A stretch of DNA of 64,000 nucleotides, from assembly GCF_018861065.1 (NCBI RefSeq), contig NZ_JAHKQO010000001.1, forward strand, positions 1 to 64,000, written 5' to 3'. A program made the position numbers and the translations under genes. This document shows, one piece after another, positions 1-7,642 of this stretch (position 1 is the first letter of the stretch; every line of letters begins with the position of its first letter). The notes beneath the pieces were generated by a model. That model was not told the DNA's origin. It worked only from the letters and a program-made list of their open reading frames with translations, and made no database searches. This DNA comes from Paraglaciecola arctica. Its GTDB lineage: Bacteria > Pseudomonadota > Gammaproteobacteria > Enterobacterales > Alteromonadaceae.

Positions 1-22
1 CCTGTGCTTTGAGGCGTTACGT
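1..22 (+). other. 3' end of an attC site (upstream cassette)
   Basis: The R' core GTTACGT lies at 16-22. The bases after the G (17-27) are the exact reverse complement of the R'' end of the attC that follows the next gene (561-572). This is the relation expected for one excisable cassette. The rest of this attC lies left of the window. Confidence 0.6.
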
Positions 23-73
23 GACTCTGTAATTATGGGTTATACCTAAACTTTACAAAAAAAAGGAAAAGAT

Positions 74-526
74 ATGAAATTATTGACTCTTATAACCGTG
101 GTGCTTTCTTTTTGTCTGAATGGAGCAATTGCAGCGACCTTAACTGATGAAGAATATGCTAAAGCTGAAAAATATATAATTGAATGTGCAACTGATTGGG
201 CAAACACAGTTGTAACCGGGGATAAGTCTCAACGTAAAATTTATTTTGCTGAAGACTTTACGGGTACTGAACCGAACGGAGATAGATATGGAAAAAAGGA
301 TAGAATAAATGAAACTGGTCCATCTAAAGTCTATGTTTCAAATAATATAAACAATATCAAAGTTTCATTCTATGGCGAAACAGCTGTCGCTCACGGCGAT
401 GAAACATGGGTGAAAAAAGATGGGTCTACCGGCCGCTGGGTTTGGACAGATGTTTGGGTTAGACGAAATGGAAGCTGGCAAATGATAGCCGCACAAGATG
501 CCGATGCTCCTGTTAGTAATAATTAA
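74..526 (+). CDS. Exported NTF2-like/DUF4440 protein (integron cassette)
   Basis: A 150-residue protein with a Sec signal peptide (about residues 1-20, ending AIAA). The remainder resembles the SnoaL/DUF4440 nuclear-transport-factor-2 fold: an N-terminal helix, a mid region with VAHGDETW, and a C-terminal strand pair around WTDVWVRRNGSWQ that is typical of the family. NTF2-like proteins bind small ligands or act as simple enzymes, and no specific activity can be assigned here. An AGGAAA stretch precedes the ATG. The gene fills one cassette (about 17-634) between two attC sites. Family assignment is fairly secure; function is unknown. Confidence 0.75.
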   Translation: MKLLTLITVVLSFCLNGAIAATLTDEEYAKAEKYIIECATDWANTVVTGDKSQRKIYFAEDFTGTEPNGDRYGKKDRINETGPSKVYVSNNINNIKVSFYGETAVAHGDETWVKKDGSTGRWVWTDVWVRRNGSWQMIAAQDADAPVSNN

Positions 527-560
527 TTTCTTAGAAAACTATTTACAAGACGCAGTGAAG

Positions 561-642
561 GAGTCACGTAACAAGTTTATCAACGAACGCACTTGGTGCT
601 GGACGGCCTGCTGCGCAGTCCGCCCGTTATAAAGGCTTTAGC
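561..642 (+). other. attC recombination site of cassette 1
   Basis: The R'' end GAGTCACGTAAC (561-572) is the reverse complement of the cassette start at 17-27. Inner arms GTTTATCAACG and CGTTATAAAG pair with one unpaired base, as expected of an attC hairpin, and a smaller GGAC/GTCC hairpin sits in the loop. The R' side is degenerate (GCTTTAGC, 635-642). A second possible R' (GTTAGCT) lies at 692-698, so the right edge is uncertain. Confidence 0.55.
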
Positions 643-930
643 ATGCCAATGTGTATTTTCAGTTGGCTACCTGCAAGTGGTGTGCAAAGCCGTTAGCTTT
701 TTTAGTTGGTCACGGTCGGTAAAAAAGGTTCACGTAACTGGTAAGTTCTGGCAATATAAATCATCAATTACTGGCAAAGTTAAGGCAACGGACAATGCAG
801 CATCCACATTTACACAAGGTAGTAACAGTTTGTTAGGCCATCAATCAATTCAAACAGCAGCACGCAATGCGGCTGCTAACAAACAAATTAGGGCCGACGC
901 GCAAACAGCGCGCGCCGCATATTCGAAGCG
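638..930 (+). other. Integron cassette with no convincing gene
   Basis: This short cassette lies between two attC sites. A reading frame open to 934 could start at GTG 677 or 680 (about 85 codons), but its stop lies in the R' core of the attC and it lacks a good ribosome binding site. The predicted C-terminus is repetitive and alanine/glutamine rich. It may encode a small protein or be a non-coding cassette. Confidence 0.4.
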
Positions 931-936
931 TTAGGC
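873..936 (+). other. attC recombination site (short)
   Basis: R'' TGCTAAC (874-880) and R' GTTAGGC (930-936) flank imperfect arms (GGGCCGACGCGC against GCGCGCGCC), a short attC of about 64 bp. The TTAGCA complement of R'' matches the left edge of this cassette near 638. The cut point G|TT is at 930/931. Confidence 0.55.
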
Positions 937-1029
937 ATGCATATTGCCATCTGCTAGGGTTAGACTCCTAGCGACCCAAAGTAGCCGTTCTAAACCCGTT
1001 GAACGCCAAATGAATAGGACTCCGAAACC

Positions 1030-1794
1030 ATGTTACTTCGCCGACTTACCCTGCACGTCAAAGTTCAAAATTGGTTTGCCGTCGGCATCGATTTCGTAAT
1101 CGTTGTCGTTGGCGTATTTATAGGTATTCAGGTAGCAAATTGGAATGACTCTAGAGCATTCAAGGCGCGAGAGCTTGAATTGCTCGTAGAGCTCAAGTCA
1201 GAGATCGAGGATGCAATTCAGCTTTCTAACAACAGAGGGCACGGCTATGCGCAAGCCGCAGCAGCCGGCAAGCGAACGCTGTTATTTCTCGCCAGCGACA
1301 CTCCATGTGATAGTGACTGTTGGCCAGTCCTCGTCGATTTTATGCATGCGTCGCAATGGCAGGGTATGAGCATCCCAAGAACGACTTATGATGAAATGCG
1401 CCGTCTCGGACTTCCTAGTGCAAGGTCAATTGTTGAGGCAGTAGAGGCTTTTTACGCACAGAATCAACAAATTGTGCAAGCTATGATTGATAAGCCCGCA
1501 TACCGGTCCCTTGTGCGCCAGATGATTCCGGTTGAAGCTCAGGAGTCCTACTGGACGAATTGCCATCAATTGATTGACGGGTACGAATCGTATGCGTTGG
1601 ATTGCCCAAGAGGTGTTTCCGATGACGTAGCGAAAAGCGCAGTCACAACAATAATCAATCATCCGCAAATCCAGCTGTCTCTTACAGAATGGGCTGGCGA
1701 TGTTACGGCAGTTCCGGGCGACCTCGATGCACAGGTTCGAGCGGGAGAGCGAGCGATGGCTGCCATTGACAATGTATTAGTAGCGCACAACTAA
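1030..1794 (+). CDS. Single-pass membrane protein, DUF6090-like (integron cassette)
   Basis: 254 residues. After a basic N-terminus there is one transmembrane segment at about residues 16-36 (IDFVIVVVGVFIGIQVANW), followed by a charged helical domain. The segment ending GIQVANWND is characteristic of a widespread family of small bacterial membrane proteins that includes DUF6090. No enzymatic motif is visible. Four cysteines in the soluble part (CDSDC, NCH, DCP) could form disulfides. Base composition is visibly richer in GC than the neighbouring cassettes, so it was probably acquired separately. It is the only gene of the cassette at about 931-1977. Confidence 0.65.
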   Translation: MLLRRLTLHVKVQNWFAVGIDFVIVVVGVFIGIQVANWNDSRAFKARELELLVELKSEIEDAIQLSNNRGHGYAQAAAAGKRTLLFLASDTPCDSDCWPVLVDFMHASQWQGMSIPRTTYDEMRRLGLPSARSIVEAVEAFYAQNQQIVQAMIDKPAYRSLVRQMIPVEAQESYWTNCHQLIDGYESYALDCPRGVSDDVAKSAVTTIINHPQIQLSLTEWAGDVTAVPGDLDAQVRAGERAMAAIDNVLVAHN

Positions 1795-1884
1795 AACCGC
1801 TTACACCAAAAATAAGTGACGGCTGATGCCCGCAAGCGTTTGAAATACTTTTGGATAGAGATTCGTATAGTGGAGCGTATAAAT

Positions 1885-1983
1885 GCCTAACAAAAAGATG
1901 CAGCTGACAATTGCAAAAGGCAGTCGTTTGGCTACGCCAAGCCTCGCGTCTTTTGCAATTGCAGCTGATCTTTAGCGTTAGGC
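1885..1983 (+). other. attC recombination site of the 254-aa cassette
   Basis: This is the best attC in the window. R'' GCCTAAC (1885-1891) is a perfect complement of R' GTTAGGC (1977-1983). The arms CAATTGCAAAAG and CTTTTGCAATTG pair exactly. Unpaired G and GA bases on one side only are the extrahelical bases that direct strand choice by integron integrases. Confidence 0.85.
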
Positions 1984-1996
1984 ATACCGATTACTT

Positions 1997-2389
1997 ATGA
2001 GAAATTTGATAGTTTTTTTATTAGGCATGCTGACTGCATTTCTTTTTATATGGTCGTCTAATACATCTAGTCCTACAAGTTATACGATTAGAATTTTAGA
2101 CAATAGTAAGTGCGAAGAACCTCAATATATTATTGAAACTAAGCATCAATCAATTTCGGTTCAAAATGAACAAATCGACTACGATGGTGCCGTCGCTCCT
2201 AATGGTGCAGAAGCTTATATTTATGTTCGTCCTCCATATGAAGAACCGGGCGATTTCACTTATAAAGTTGTAGCCAAATATTCAAACTGCGCCGCAATTC
2301 AATCTGAATTGCGTACGGTGAAGTTAGGCTGGCTTCTTTATGAGTTTATTGATAAAAATGAAATAAAACATACAGTTCGTGCTGGGTAA
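1997..2389 (+). CDS. Hypothetical membrane-anchored protein (integron cassette)
   Basis: 130 residues with an N-terminal hydrophobic segment (residues 4-19, LIVFLLGMLTAFLFIW) that could be an uncleaved anchor or a signal peptide. The rest is predicted to be beta-rich and contains two cysteines (KCEEP, SNCAA). I recognise no family. The stop codon overlaps the start of the attC, the tight packing typical of integron cassettes. Confidence 0.6.
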   Translation: MRNLIVFLLGMLTAFLFIWSSNTSSPTSYTIRILDNSKCEEPQYIIETKHQSISVQNEQIDYDGAVAPNGAEAYIYVRPPYEEPGDFTYKVVAKYSNCAAIQSELRTVKLGWLLYEFIDKNEIKHTVRAG

Positions 2390-2390
2390 T

Positions 2391-2495
2391 GCCTGACAAG
2401 TTGCCTAAATTCGCCGCAAAAAACGCGGCTGGGACAAATACTCACTGGGCTTCGCCCAAAAACGTTCGCATTTGCCCTTTGGCAAAGCGTTATGT
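2391..2495 (+). other. attC recombination site of the 130-aa cassette
   Basis: R'' GCCTGAC (2391-2397) matches the complement of its own cassette start (TTAGGC, 1978-1983) with one mismatch. R' GTTATGT is at 2489-2495. The inner CTGGGCTTCGCCCA hairpin with a nearby GTTCGCATTTGCC arm is shared, with changes, by the next two attC sites, so these three belong to one attC family. Confidence 0.75.
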
Positions 2496-2502
2496 GACTT
2501 AG

Positions 2503-2928
2503 ATGATTAATACTCGTACTATTCTTAAATATACGTTGATAGCTTTATTACTAGGAGCTCTTTGGTTCTCGTTTTTAGCTGTAGCTTACTTCAACAACGT
2601 TTTATTACCTTGGCATCGCCAAGAAGCTATAGAAACCGCGCTTAACTGGTCAAGAACAGCTGATTTACCTACCGATACTGATATTGTAAGAATAGATGTT
2701 ACTGGGGGCTTTTTTAGTCGAGGCTTCGAGCTTGAATTCAGTAATACTAACGATGCTATTAAAAAATGGATAACTTTATCGCTACCCTCGGTAAATTCAG
2801 CACAAATAGTCGAAAATAATGGAGTTACTACATATGAATTACACCCTGAAAAGGATGGCGCTCAATATGCTAAAATCCAAATTGATTGGCAGACTTCAAT
2901 TGTGTTTATAAAAGTTTATTGGTCGTAA
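2503..2928 (+). CDS. Hypothetical membrane-anchored protein (integron cassette)
   Basis: 141 residues with one N-terminal transmembrane segment (about residues 11-32, TLIALLLGALWFSFLAVAYF) and a soluble domain probably outside the membrane. No known motif is seen. The cassette edges are very clear: its first bases TTATGTGAC (2490-2498) are the exact complement of its R'' GTCACATAAC (2932-2941). The start lies only about 13 bases after the recombination point and lacks a strong ribosome binding site, so expression may depend on read-through from the left. Confidence 0.6.
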   Translation: MINTRTILKYTLIALLLGALWFSFLAVAYFNNVLLPWHRQEAIETALNWSRTADLPTDTDIVRIDVTGGFFSRGFELEFSNTNDAIKKWITLSLPSVNSAQIVENNGVTTYELHPEKDGAQYAKIQIDWQTSIVFIKVYWS

Positions 2929-2931
2929 TAT

Positions 2932-3019
2932 GTCACATAACAAAAAGCTCAAAACAGAAAACCACTCGCTGGGCTTCGCCCAAAGCGCTCGCGTTTTCTG
3001 TTTAGCTTAAGCGTTATAC
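2932..3019 (+). other. attC recombination site of the 141-aa cassette
   Basis: R'' GTCACATAAC (2932-2941) and R' GTTATAC (3013-3019), cut at 3013/3014. Pairing arms CAGAAAACC and GTTTTCTG enclose the conserved CTGGGCTTCGCCCA hairpin. Same family as the attC sites at 2391 and 3451. Confidence 0.8.
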
Positions 3020-3031
3020 GGCGAGACAAAC

Positions 3032-3457
3032 ATGCAGCGCTATAAAGTAAAAATTAAGTTAGCTGACCACGGGGATTCAAAGTTTGAATTTTTAGGGACT
3101 TGGATAGGCTTTGCTGGTTTGATTTTAGTTATTGCTGCCGTAACTGTTTATGCCTACGCCAAAGGTGCTTTTGCTGATACTGTTCCAGTCATTGGAATAG
3201 CTTTTGGAATCTACTGGTTTGCAACTCAGATAAATTTTTTAATTTATCTTTTTTGTTTAGTTGCATTTACTTCAGCGTGTGTTTTTTTAGCTAAAGCAGT
3301 CTTTACAAACATTGAGTGCGGCGAAGCAACTAGAACAATTCAATACAGTTATTGTTTCGAGGATGTTGCTTATCCTTGGCTAGCGTTTAGCTATCTAACT
3401 AGCTTATTTATTGTAAGTTTGTATTTTAGCATTGGCTACTTTAAACGTGCCGTATAA
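3032..3457 (+). CDS. Hypothetical multi-pass membrane protein (integron cassette)
   Basis: 141 residues with three to four predicted transmembrane segments: about residues 25-44 (GFAGLILVIAAVTVYAY), 50-67, 70-90 and 115-138. Three cysteines lie in or near the segments. No family is recognised. The stop codon lies inside the R'' region of the attC. It is the last complete gene of the array. Confidence 0.6.
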   Translation: MQRYKVKIKLADHGDSKFEFLGTWIGFAGLILVIAAVTVYAYAKGAFADTVPVIGIAFGIYWFATQINFLIYLFCLVAFTSACVFLAKAVFTNIECGEATRTIQYSYCFEDVAYPWLAFSYLTSLFIVSLYFSIGYFKRAV

Positions 3458-3532
3458 CAAGCCAAGTCATCGGAAAACCACTCACTGGCTGCGCCAAAGC
3501 GTTCGTGTTTTCCGCTGCTTGGGGTGTTATAC
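3451..3532 (+). other. attC recombination site, last clear one in the array
   Basis: R'' CGTATAAC (3451-3458) is the complement of the cassette start at 3014-3020. R' GTTATAC is at 3526-3532. Arms CGGAAAACC and GTTTTCCG pair, and the inner CTGGCTGCGCCA hairpin is a variant of that in the two preceding sites. Confidence 0.75.
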
Positions 3533-3547
3533 ATGCAGGTGAACTTC

Positions 3548-3757
3548 ATGAAGCGATTCATACTAGGTTTGATTTTTTGTTTACCGATTTATTCTTTTGC
3601 AAATGTACTTGAATTGGAATTACAAATAAACACAATAACACAAATAAAAAACACAAATAAGACACCCATTCTAAAAAACAACAAAAACAGCCTACATGAA
3701 CTAAACTTTAAGGCACTCAAACAACCACGGATGGTCTGTTATGCCTCAGCCACGTAA
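3548..3757 (+). CDS. Truncated cassette gene with signal peptide
   Basis: 69 residues. A clear signal peptide (MKRFILGLIFCLPIYSFA) follows an AGGTGA ribosome binding site six bases upstream. After about residue 20 the sequence becomes low-complexity (TQIKNTNKTPILKNNKN) and then enters the leader of a transposase gene, whose start codon lies inside this frame at 3741. No attC follows. The simplest reading is that the last cassette was disrupted when the transposase element arrived. The product is probably not functional. Confidence 0.4.
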   Translation: MKRFILGLIFCLPIYSFANVLELELQINTITQIKNTNKTPILKNNKNSLHELNFKALKQPRMVCYASAT

Positions 3758-4076
3758 AAACCAAATCAGTTTAATCGATACCCCTTATTACCATTGTGTT
3801 TCTCGTTGTGTTCGTCGTTCTTTTTTGTGTGGTGAGGATAAATTTACGGGGCGGAGTTATGAGCATCGCCGAGGGTGGGTAGAAGAGCGTTTGTTGTTTT
3901 TGTCTTCGGTGTTTTCAATTGATATATGTGCGTATGCAGTGATGAGTAATCATACTCATGTGGTGCTGTGTGTGGATAAAGACTCAGCTGAAAGTTGGTC
4001 TACAGAAGAGGTTATAAGACGTTGGCACCAACTGTATCAAGGCACGCTATTGACTCAAACGGCTAAATTATCGTGA
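3741..4076 (+). pseudogene. REP-associated tyrosine transposase (RAYT/Y1), truncated
   Basis: The first ~105 residues match the N-terminus of the Y1/RAYT transposases common in Alteromonadales: DTPYYHCVSRCVRR at the start, GRSYEHRRGWVEERLLFL, then the metal-binding HTH pair of the HUH fold in MSNHTHVVL. Family members are about 300 residues. Here the protein stops at 111, and the last residues (QTAKLS) no longer follow the family. The catalytic tyrosine region is missing, so it should be inactive. It marks the right edge of the integron array. A 7-bp inverted repeat (CCAGTTA/TAACTGG, 4081-4108) follows directly. Confidence 0.75.
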
Positions 4077-4199
4077 CTGTCCAGTTAGGGCTATTATGTC
4101 TTAACTGGGGTGGTCGTATCTATTCAACCACGTTACAAGTCAAAAACCATTATGGTTGATGGCTCGAAGTGTTCCTTTCGTTTTCGGGTTATTTTAGAA

Positions 4200-4817
4200 T
4201 TACTTGATGGTTACCTTGCGGCGTGAATCATGAATGATCCATTGTTTGATATCTCGTTCAGCCTTCACTCTAAAAGGGTCGATCAAGACAATTAATTCAA
4301 CATGGTAGAGTTTACCTTTATACATCCCAATTATTTCAATATGGTGAATTTCATCACCATCTCTTACTCTCGCTGGCTGTGAATAATTAGGGGCAAAGGA
4401 CAATGCGGTACTGAAACCTGTATAGACCAAACCGGCAACGCCTACGCCCACTACTCCCATCGCTAGTCCTAGTAAGGTAGTAAGAATTGGATTACTTTCA
4501 CCGCCGCCCGCCAATTCCTGATTGATAGATTTACGAAAAGTTTCGTTTTTATAATTCTTTCCAAAGGTGATAAGCTTGCGCCGAACGAAATTCACCTTAG
4601 TAAAGTCCACATTTTTTTCGAGTACATGCATGTGATCAGCAGATCCCCAGCTATAGGTTCCACTTCTTTTTTGATCAATCAATTGAAATCGTTCTTTGTT
4701 TACCATTAATCCGTTTATTATTCCTGAATCAAGCTTTCTATCCATACGCTTAGGCAAGGCTGGCAGCCCTCTTCGGAAAAAATTAACAATTGTATCCAAT
4801 TCTACTTTCGCATCCAT
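4200..4817 (-). CDS. Hypothetical membrane protein
   Basis: 205 residues. The N-terminal ~110 residues are basic and soluble. One or two hydrophobic stretches follow at about 111-140 (TTLLGLAMGVVGVGVAGLVY plus the next segment), then a C-terminal domain of beta/alpha character containing HHIEIIGMYKGKLYHVELIVLIDP. I recognise no family and see no catalytic motif. It stands alone between the transposase remnant and the tus operon, with a weak AAGAG upstream of the ATG at 4817. The intergenic stretch 4818-5111 on its other side shows nothing definite. Confidence 0.5.
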   Translation of the reverse strand: MDAKVELDTIVNFFRRGLPALPKRMDRKLDSGIINGLMVNKERFQLIDQKRSGTYSWGSADHMHVLEKNVDFTKVNFVRRKLITFGKNYKNETFRKSINQELAGGGESNPILTTLLGLAMGVVGVGVAGLVYTGFSTALSFAPNYSQPARVRDGDEIHHIEIIGMYKGKLYHVELIVLIDPFRVKAERDIKQWIIHDSRRKVTIK

Positions 4818-5111
4818 ATTACGACTCTTTTCTTAAAAGTTTCCAGACCTTGAAATCAGAAAACAGACTATAAAATAACTAATGGTATTCATTATCACTT
4901 TTCTTGAACATACTAGTTGGAATTCCAATACTGAACATGAGAATTACCTAACGATTAGCTAATTATTGTGTATGGAAGGCTTATACAAGGGGTAAAAGTT
5001 GAAAAGGAGCTTAATAAATTAATTTGAAATATTGAATTAAGAAAATTCCTCTCTAATCTTCTTTTTTTAGCTTGAGTATCTCATTTTTGGCCGCTGTTAT
5101 TTGTTTGTCGA

Positions 5112-5450
5112 TTACAAACATTTAGCAGGTTTAGGTAAACCCGCTATTTTTGTGGCTTGTTTAGCAGGCCCTTTAGGAAATAACTTAAACAAATAACGGC
5201 TGTTGCCTTTCTCTGGACCAAATTCATTGGCCATAGCTTTGACTAATGCTCGCATCGCTGGGCTGGTATTAAATTCAAGGTAAAATTGGCGCACAAACTT
5301 GACTACTTCCCAGTGGTTATCAGTTAGCTGAATATTTTCAGTTTGCGCCAGAGTAGGGGCCATGTCTGTTTGCCAATCTTCCACATTTAACAAATATCCG
5401 GCTTTGTCGGTGGCAATATTTTTGCCTGAAAATTCGAAGTGATATTCCAT
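5112..5450 (-). CDS. tusE: Sulfurtransferase TusE (DsrC family)
   Basis: 112 residues, the usual size. TusE is the last carrier in the TusA-TusBCD-TusE persulfide relay that gives sulfur to MnmA for 2-thiolation of uridine 34 in Lys, Glu and Gln tRNAs. The family C-terminus [10 protein letters not shown] is intact, with the sulfur-carrying cysteine (residue 111) next to last. The central [10 protein letters not shown] and the [13 protein letters not shown] stretch also fit. It is the last gene of a tusDCBE operon read leftward, five bases after tusB. The identification is secure. Confidence 0.95.
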   Translation of the reverse strand: MEYHFEFSGKNIATDKAGYLLNVEDWQTDMAPTLAQTENIQLTDNHWEVVKFVRQFYLEFNTSPAMRALVKAMANEFGPEKGNSRYLFKLFPKGPAKQATKIAGLPKPAKCL

Positions 5451-5455
5451 TGTTT

Positions 5456-5740
5456 TTACCAGCTTATTACTTTTTCATATTTCAAACACAATTCCACAAA
5501 CTGTTCGTAGTTGATGAGTTGAATGGTACTAGGCTCTATTTCAATACCGCGGGCTTCAGCATCTTCTTTAAGCACAAATACCGCTTCTAGTTGTTGTAAC
5601 TTTGTACTTAATTCTTTATCCATCAAACCATAAACCGCGTCTTGGGTCAGTAGTAGACCATCAGTCGCATGAATTCTTTGTAGGCAGTGATCTAATGCTC
5701 GATGACTAAAAGGGCTAGAGGCTACTTTATGTAGGATCAT
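5456..5740 (-). CDS. tusB: Sulfurtransferase complex subunit TusB (DsrH)
   Basis: 94 residues from the ATG at 5740, which shares one base with the tusC stop (TAATG), a sign of coupled translation. A GTG nine bases earlier is less likely. TusB joins TusC and TusD in the TusBCD heterohexamer that takes sulfur from TusA and passes it to TusE. The N-terminus [16 protein letters not shown] and the region [13 protein letters not shown] fit the DsrH family. Position between tusC and tusE supports the call. Confidence 0.9.
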   Translation of the reverse strand: MILHKVASSPFSHRALDHCLQRIHATDGLLLTQDAVYGLMDKELSTKLQQLEAVFVLKEDAEARGIEIEPSTIQLINYEQFVELCLKYEKVISW

Positions 5741-6105
5741 TAAAAACACATCACTTGTTGTTGTGAAGCTAATAGCTCAGGTAATTCGGTAGTTTCAATC
5801 AATGTTGTAGTAATACACAATTGAGAGCTATCGATACCGCGTTGTGCCAAGCTTTGCTTACACACGTAGATATTCTCGATATCGTAAAATTCTAGAGCTT
5901 TAAAGGTTTTGTGATATGCCTTAGCGTCAATTGCTGTTGGTCGCTGCGTATCCAATAACTGCAGCACCCCGTCTTCAATAAAAAATAAACTTACTTCTTG
6001 AGCGAAATTACTCATGGCTAAAGCCATATCTAGGCTTTCTTGACCATTTGAGCTCCCGTACGGCGCCGATTTGTTAACGATGGCTATCTTATTAGTCTGG
6101 CTCAA
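5740..6105 (-). CDS. tusC: Sulfurtransferase complex subunit TusC (DsrF)
   Basis: 121 residues with a DsrE/DsrF fold. IAIVNKSAPYGSSNGQESLDMALAMSNF is the family N-terminus, followed by VSLFFIEDGVLQLL. It is a structural subunit of the TusBCD complex of the tRNA 2-thiolation relay. The start is a TTG at 6105 overlapping the tusD stop (TTGA); no ATG in a suitable place exists, so a coupled TTG start is the best reading. Confidence 0.9.
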   Translation of the reverse strand: MSQTNKIAIVNKSAPYGSSNGQESLDMALAMSNFAQEVSLFFIEDGVLQLLDTQRPTAIDAKAYHKTFKALEFYDIENIYVCKQSLAQRGIDSSQLCITTTLIETTELPELLASQQQVMCF

Positions 6106-6491
6106 AATTGAATCAACCGATCACTGTTGTTAATCAAATTGGCTAAGTCACCCAAACCCACTGATTCAAAAGGGGCGCTTAAACTAAAATGTGGATTGTC
6201 AGCATCGCGGGCATCCTCAGTTGACGTGATGCCTCTTTTACTTGCTGCACTGACACAAACCATTAAAGGCACCTGGTATTGCTGTGACAGTGTTTTCCAA
6301 GCGTTAAATAAGTCAAATTCATCTGAAGGGGTAATCTGTAAATTTGACCCATTGATAGTACCGCTTTGATAAAAAAATATTCCGTTAACTTTATGTTTTG
6401 ATTGCACAGCGGCATTCGCAAAACGATAGGCGCTATAGGCGTTTTGTTGAGAAAAAGGAGCGGATGTAACTAATAAAGTAAAAGATGACAT
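6102..6491 (-). CDS. tusD: Sulfurtransferase complex subunit TusD (DsrE)
   Basis: 129 residues from the ATG at 6491, giving the family start MSSFTLLVTSAPFSQQNAYS. An upstream in-frame extension would run through the terminator of the neighbouring gene and is rejected. The active cysteine in LMVCVSAASKRGI corresponds to the cysteine that accepts persulfide sulfur from TusA. It is the first gene of the tusDCBE operon, whose promoter must lie between the terminator at 6523 and the start. Confidence 0.92.
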   Translation of the reverse strand: MSSFTLLVTSAPFSQQNAYSAYRFANAAVQSKHKVNGIFFYQSGTINGSNLQITPSDEFDLFNAWKTLSQQYQVPLMVCVSAASKRGITSTEDARDADNPHFSLSAPFESVGLGDLANLINNSDRLIQF

Positions 6492-6522
6492 AGTGCGGCA
6501 ATGTATCATAAAAATGATTGAT

Positions 6523-6551
6523 AAAAAAACGCCCCAGCAAAGCTGAGGCGC
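6523..6551 (-). terminator. Rho-independent terminator after the BI-1 gene
   Basis: On the minus strand a GC-rich stem (CGCCTCAGC/GCTGGGGCG) with a short TTT loop is followed by seven T. It separates the BI-1 gene from the tus operon. Confidence 0.9.
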
Positions 6552-6575
6552 ATCAAAACTCAATTCATAAGTGAA

Positions 6576-7244
6576 TTAATCATCTCCACCAAAAGCACCT
6601 AGTAGGTGTAAGATAGAGGTGAATAAGTTGTAGATATTCAAGTACATAGAAACTGTAGCGCGGATATAGTTAGTTTCGCCACCGTTAATAATACGGCTAG
6701 TATCATACAAGATAAAGCCAGACATAATAAATACTATGGCAGCACTTACCGCTAAGCTTAGTGCTGGAATACCTAAAAATATGTTAGCAATTGAAGCCAC
6801 GACAGCCACAATTAAACCAACTAATAAGAAACCACCCATAAAGGAGAAATCTTTCTTAGTGGTGAGTACGTAACCCGATAAACCAAAAAATACTAATGCA
6901 GTGGTACCAAAGGCTTGCATAATTAAACTCGCCCCACCTGCAAAGCCGGCGTAGTAGTTTAACATTGGACCTAAGGAAGCACCCAATAAACCAGTAAACA
7001 CAAACACAAATACAATACCCATTGAGCTTTGTGCTGCTTTATTGAGGAAAAATATCATCACTAAGGCACCAATACTCATCATCATGGCTGCGCCTTGGCC
7101 CAGTCCAATTGACATGGCAATACCGGCACAAATTGCGCTGAACGTTAATGTCATCGCCAATAACATGTACGTATTTCTAAGTACTTTATTGGTTTGTAAT
7201 GCAGACGCTTGACCGGCACTACTATAGATAGTTCTTTGTTCCAT
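6576..7244 (-). CDS. Bax inhibitor-1/YccA family membrane protein
   Basis: 222 residues from the ATG at 7244, which has a good TTGGAGA ribosome binding site. A longer in-frame start at 7313 has none. Seven hydrophobic segments fill residues ~25-215, and the C-terminal part contains ILYDTSRIINGGETNYIRATVSMYLNIYNLF, the most conserved stretch of the family, including the aspartates of the proposed ion-sensing site. In E. coli, YccA modulates FtsH proteolysis of membrane proteins, and other members are pH-dependent calcium leaks. Inner membrane; monocistronic with its own terminator. Confidence 0.93.
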   Translation of the reverse strand: MEQRTIYSSAGQASALQTNKVLRNTYMLLAMTLTFSAICAGIAMSIGLGQGAAMMMSIGALVMIFFLNKAAQSSMGIVFVFVFTGLLGASLGPMLNYYAGFAGGASLIMQAFGTTALVFFGLSGYVLTTKKDFSFMGGFLLVGLIVAVVASIANIFLGIPALSLAVSAAIVFIMSGFILYDTSRIINGGETNYIRATVSMYLNIYNLFTSILHLLGAFGGDD

Positions 7245-7421
7245 TGTCATCTCCAAAAGATAAGTTAAAACTAATTGTTTATTTATAGTGTCTTTGTATG
7301 GTGTTTGGTTCACTTTTTCAAGTAATACCGTATTTAATTATTATTCTAATACGTAACTTGATGTAAATGCGCGCAATACGTTCAAACAATAATCAAACAG
7401 AACAATTTGTTAAATTAGGGC

Positions 7422-7450
7422 TTTACAAGCCTTTAAAACGTCACTAATAT
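7422..7450 (+). promoter_or_regulatory. Sigma-70 promoter of tRNA-Ser
   Basis: TTTACA (7422-7427) and TAATAT (7445-7450) are separated by an ideal 17 bases, about 60 bases upstream of the mature tRNA. Confidence 0.65.
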
Positions 7451-7514
7451 TCGCATCCTCAATTCGGGGAGGCAAACAAGCATTGCTTAGCCACCAAGTT
7501 TTGTAGAACAATTA

Positions 7515-7606
7515 GGATAGCTGGCAGAGCTCGGTTTAATGCACCTGACTTGAAATCAGACGTAGGGTCAAACCTACCGGGGGTTCGAATCCCTCGCTAT
7601 CCGCCA
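7515..7606 (+). tRNA. tRNA-Ser (UGA)
   Basis: A 92-nt class II tRNA. Acceptor stem GGATAGC/GCTATCC, discriminator G and encoded CCA (7604-7606). The anticodon loop CTTGAAA gives UGA. A long variable arm (GTAGGGTCAAACCTAC) and the T loop GTTCGAAT are clear. Confidence 0.97.
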
Positions 7607-7615
7607 TATTACAAG

Positions 7616-7642
7616 AAACCCGCACTTGTTGCGGGTTTTTTA
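7616..7642 (+). terminator. Rho-independent terminator of tRNA-Ser
   Basis: Stem ACCCGCA/TGCGGGT with a four-base loop, followed by a run of T. Confidence 0.92.

Noticed and set aside
593-676. Long frame crossing the attC at 561-642 as a gene start
   Set aside because: The frame begins inside a recombination site, so the 5' codons belong to a different cassette.
1426-1668. Minus-strand frame inside the 254-aa cassette gene
   Set aside because: Shadow of a well-supported gene, with no ribosome binding site or family match.
1-3535. CRISPR array in the region of repeated hairpins
   Set aside because: The repeats are 60-135 bp, diverged and separated by genes with attC cores, which is an integron pattern.
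6492-6563. N-terminal extension of TusD
   Set aside because: It would translate through the terminator stem and T run of the neighbouring gene.
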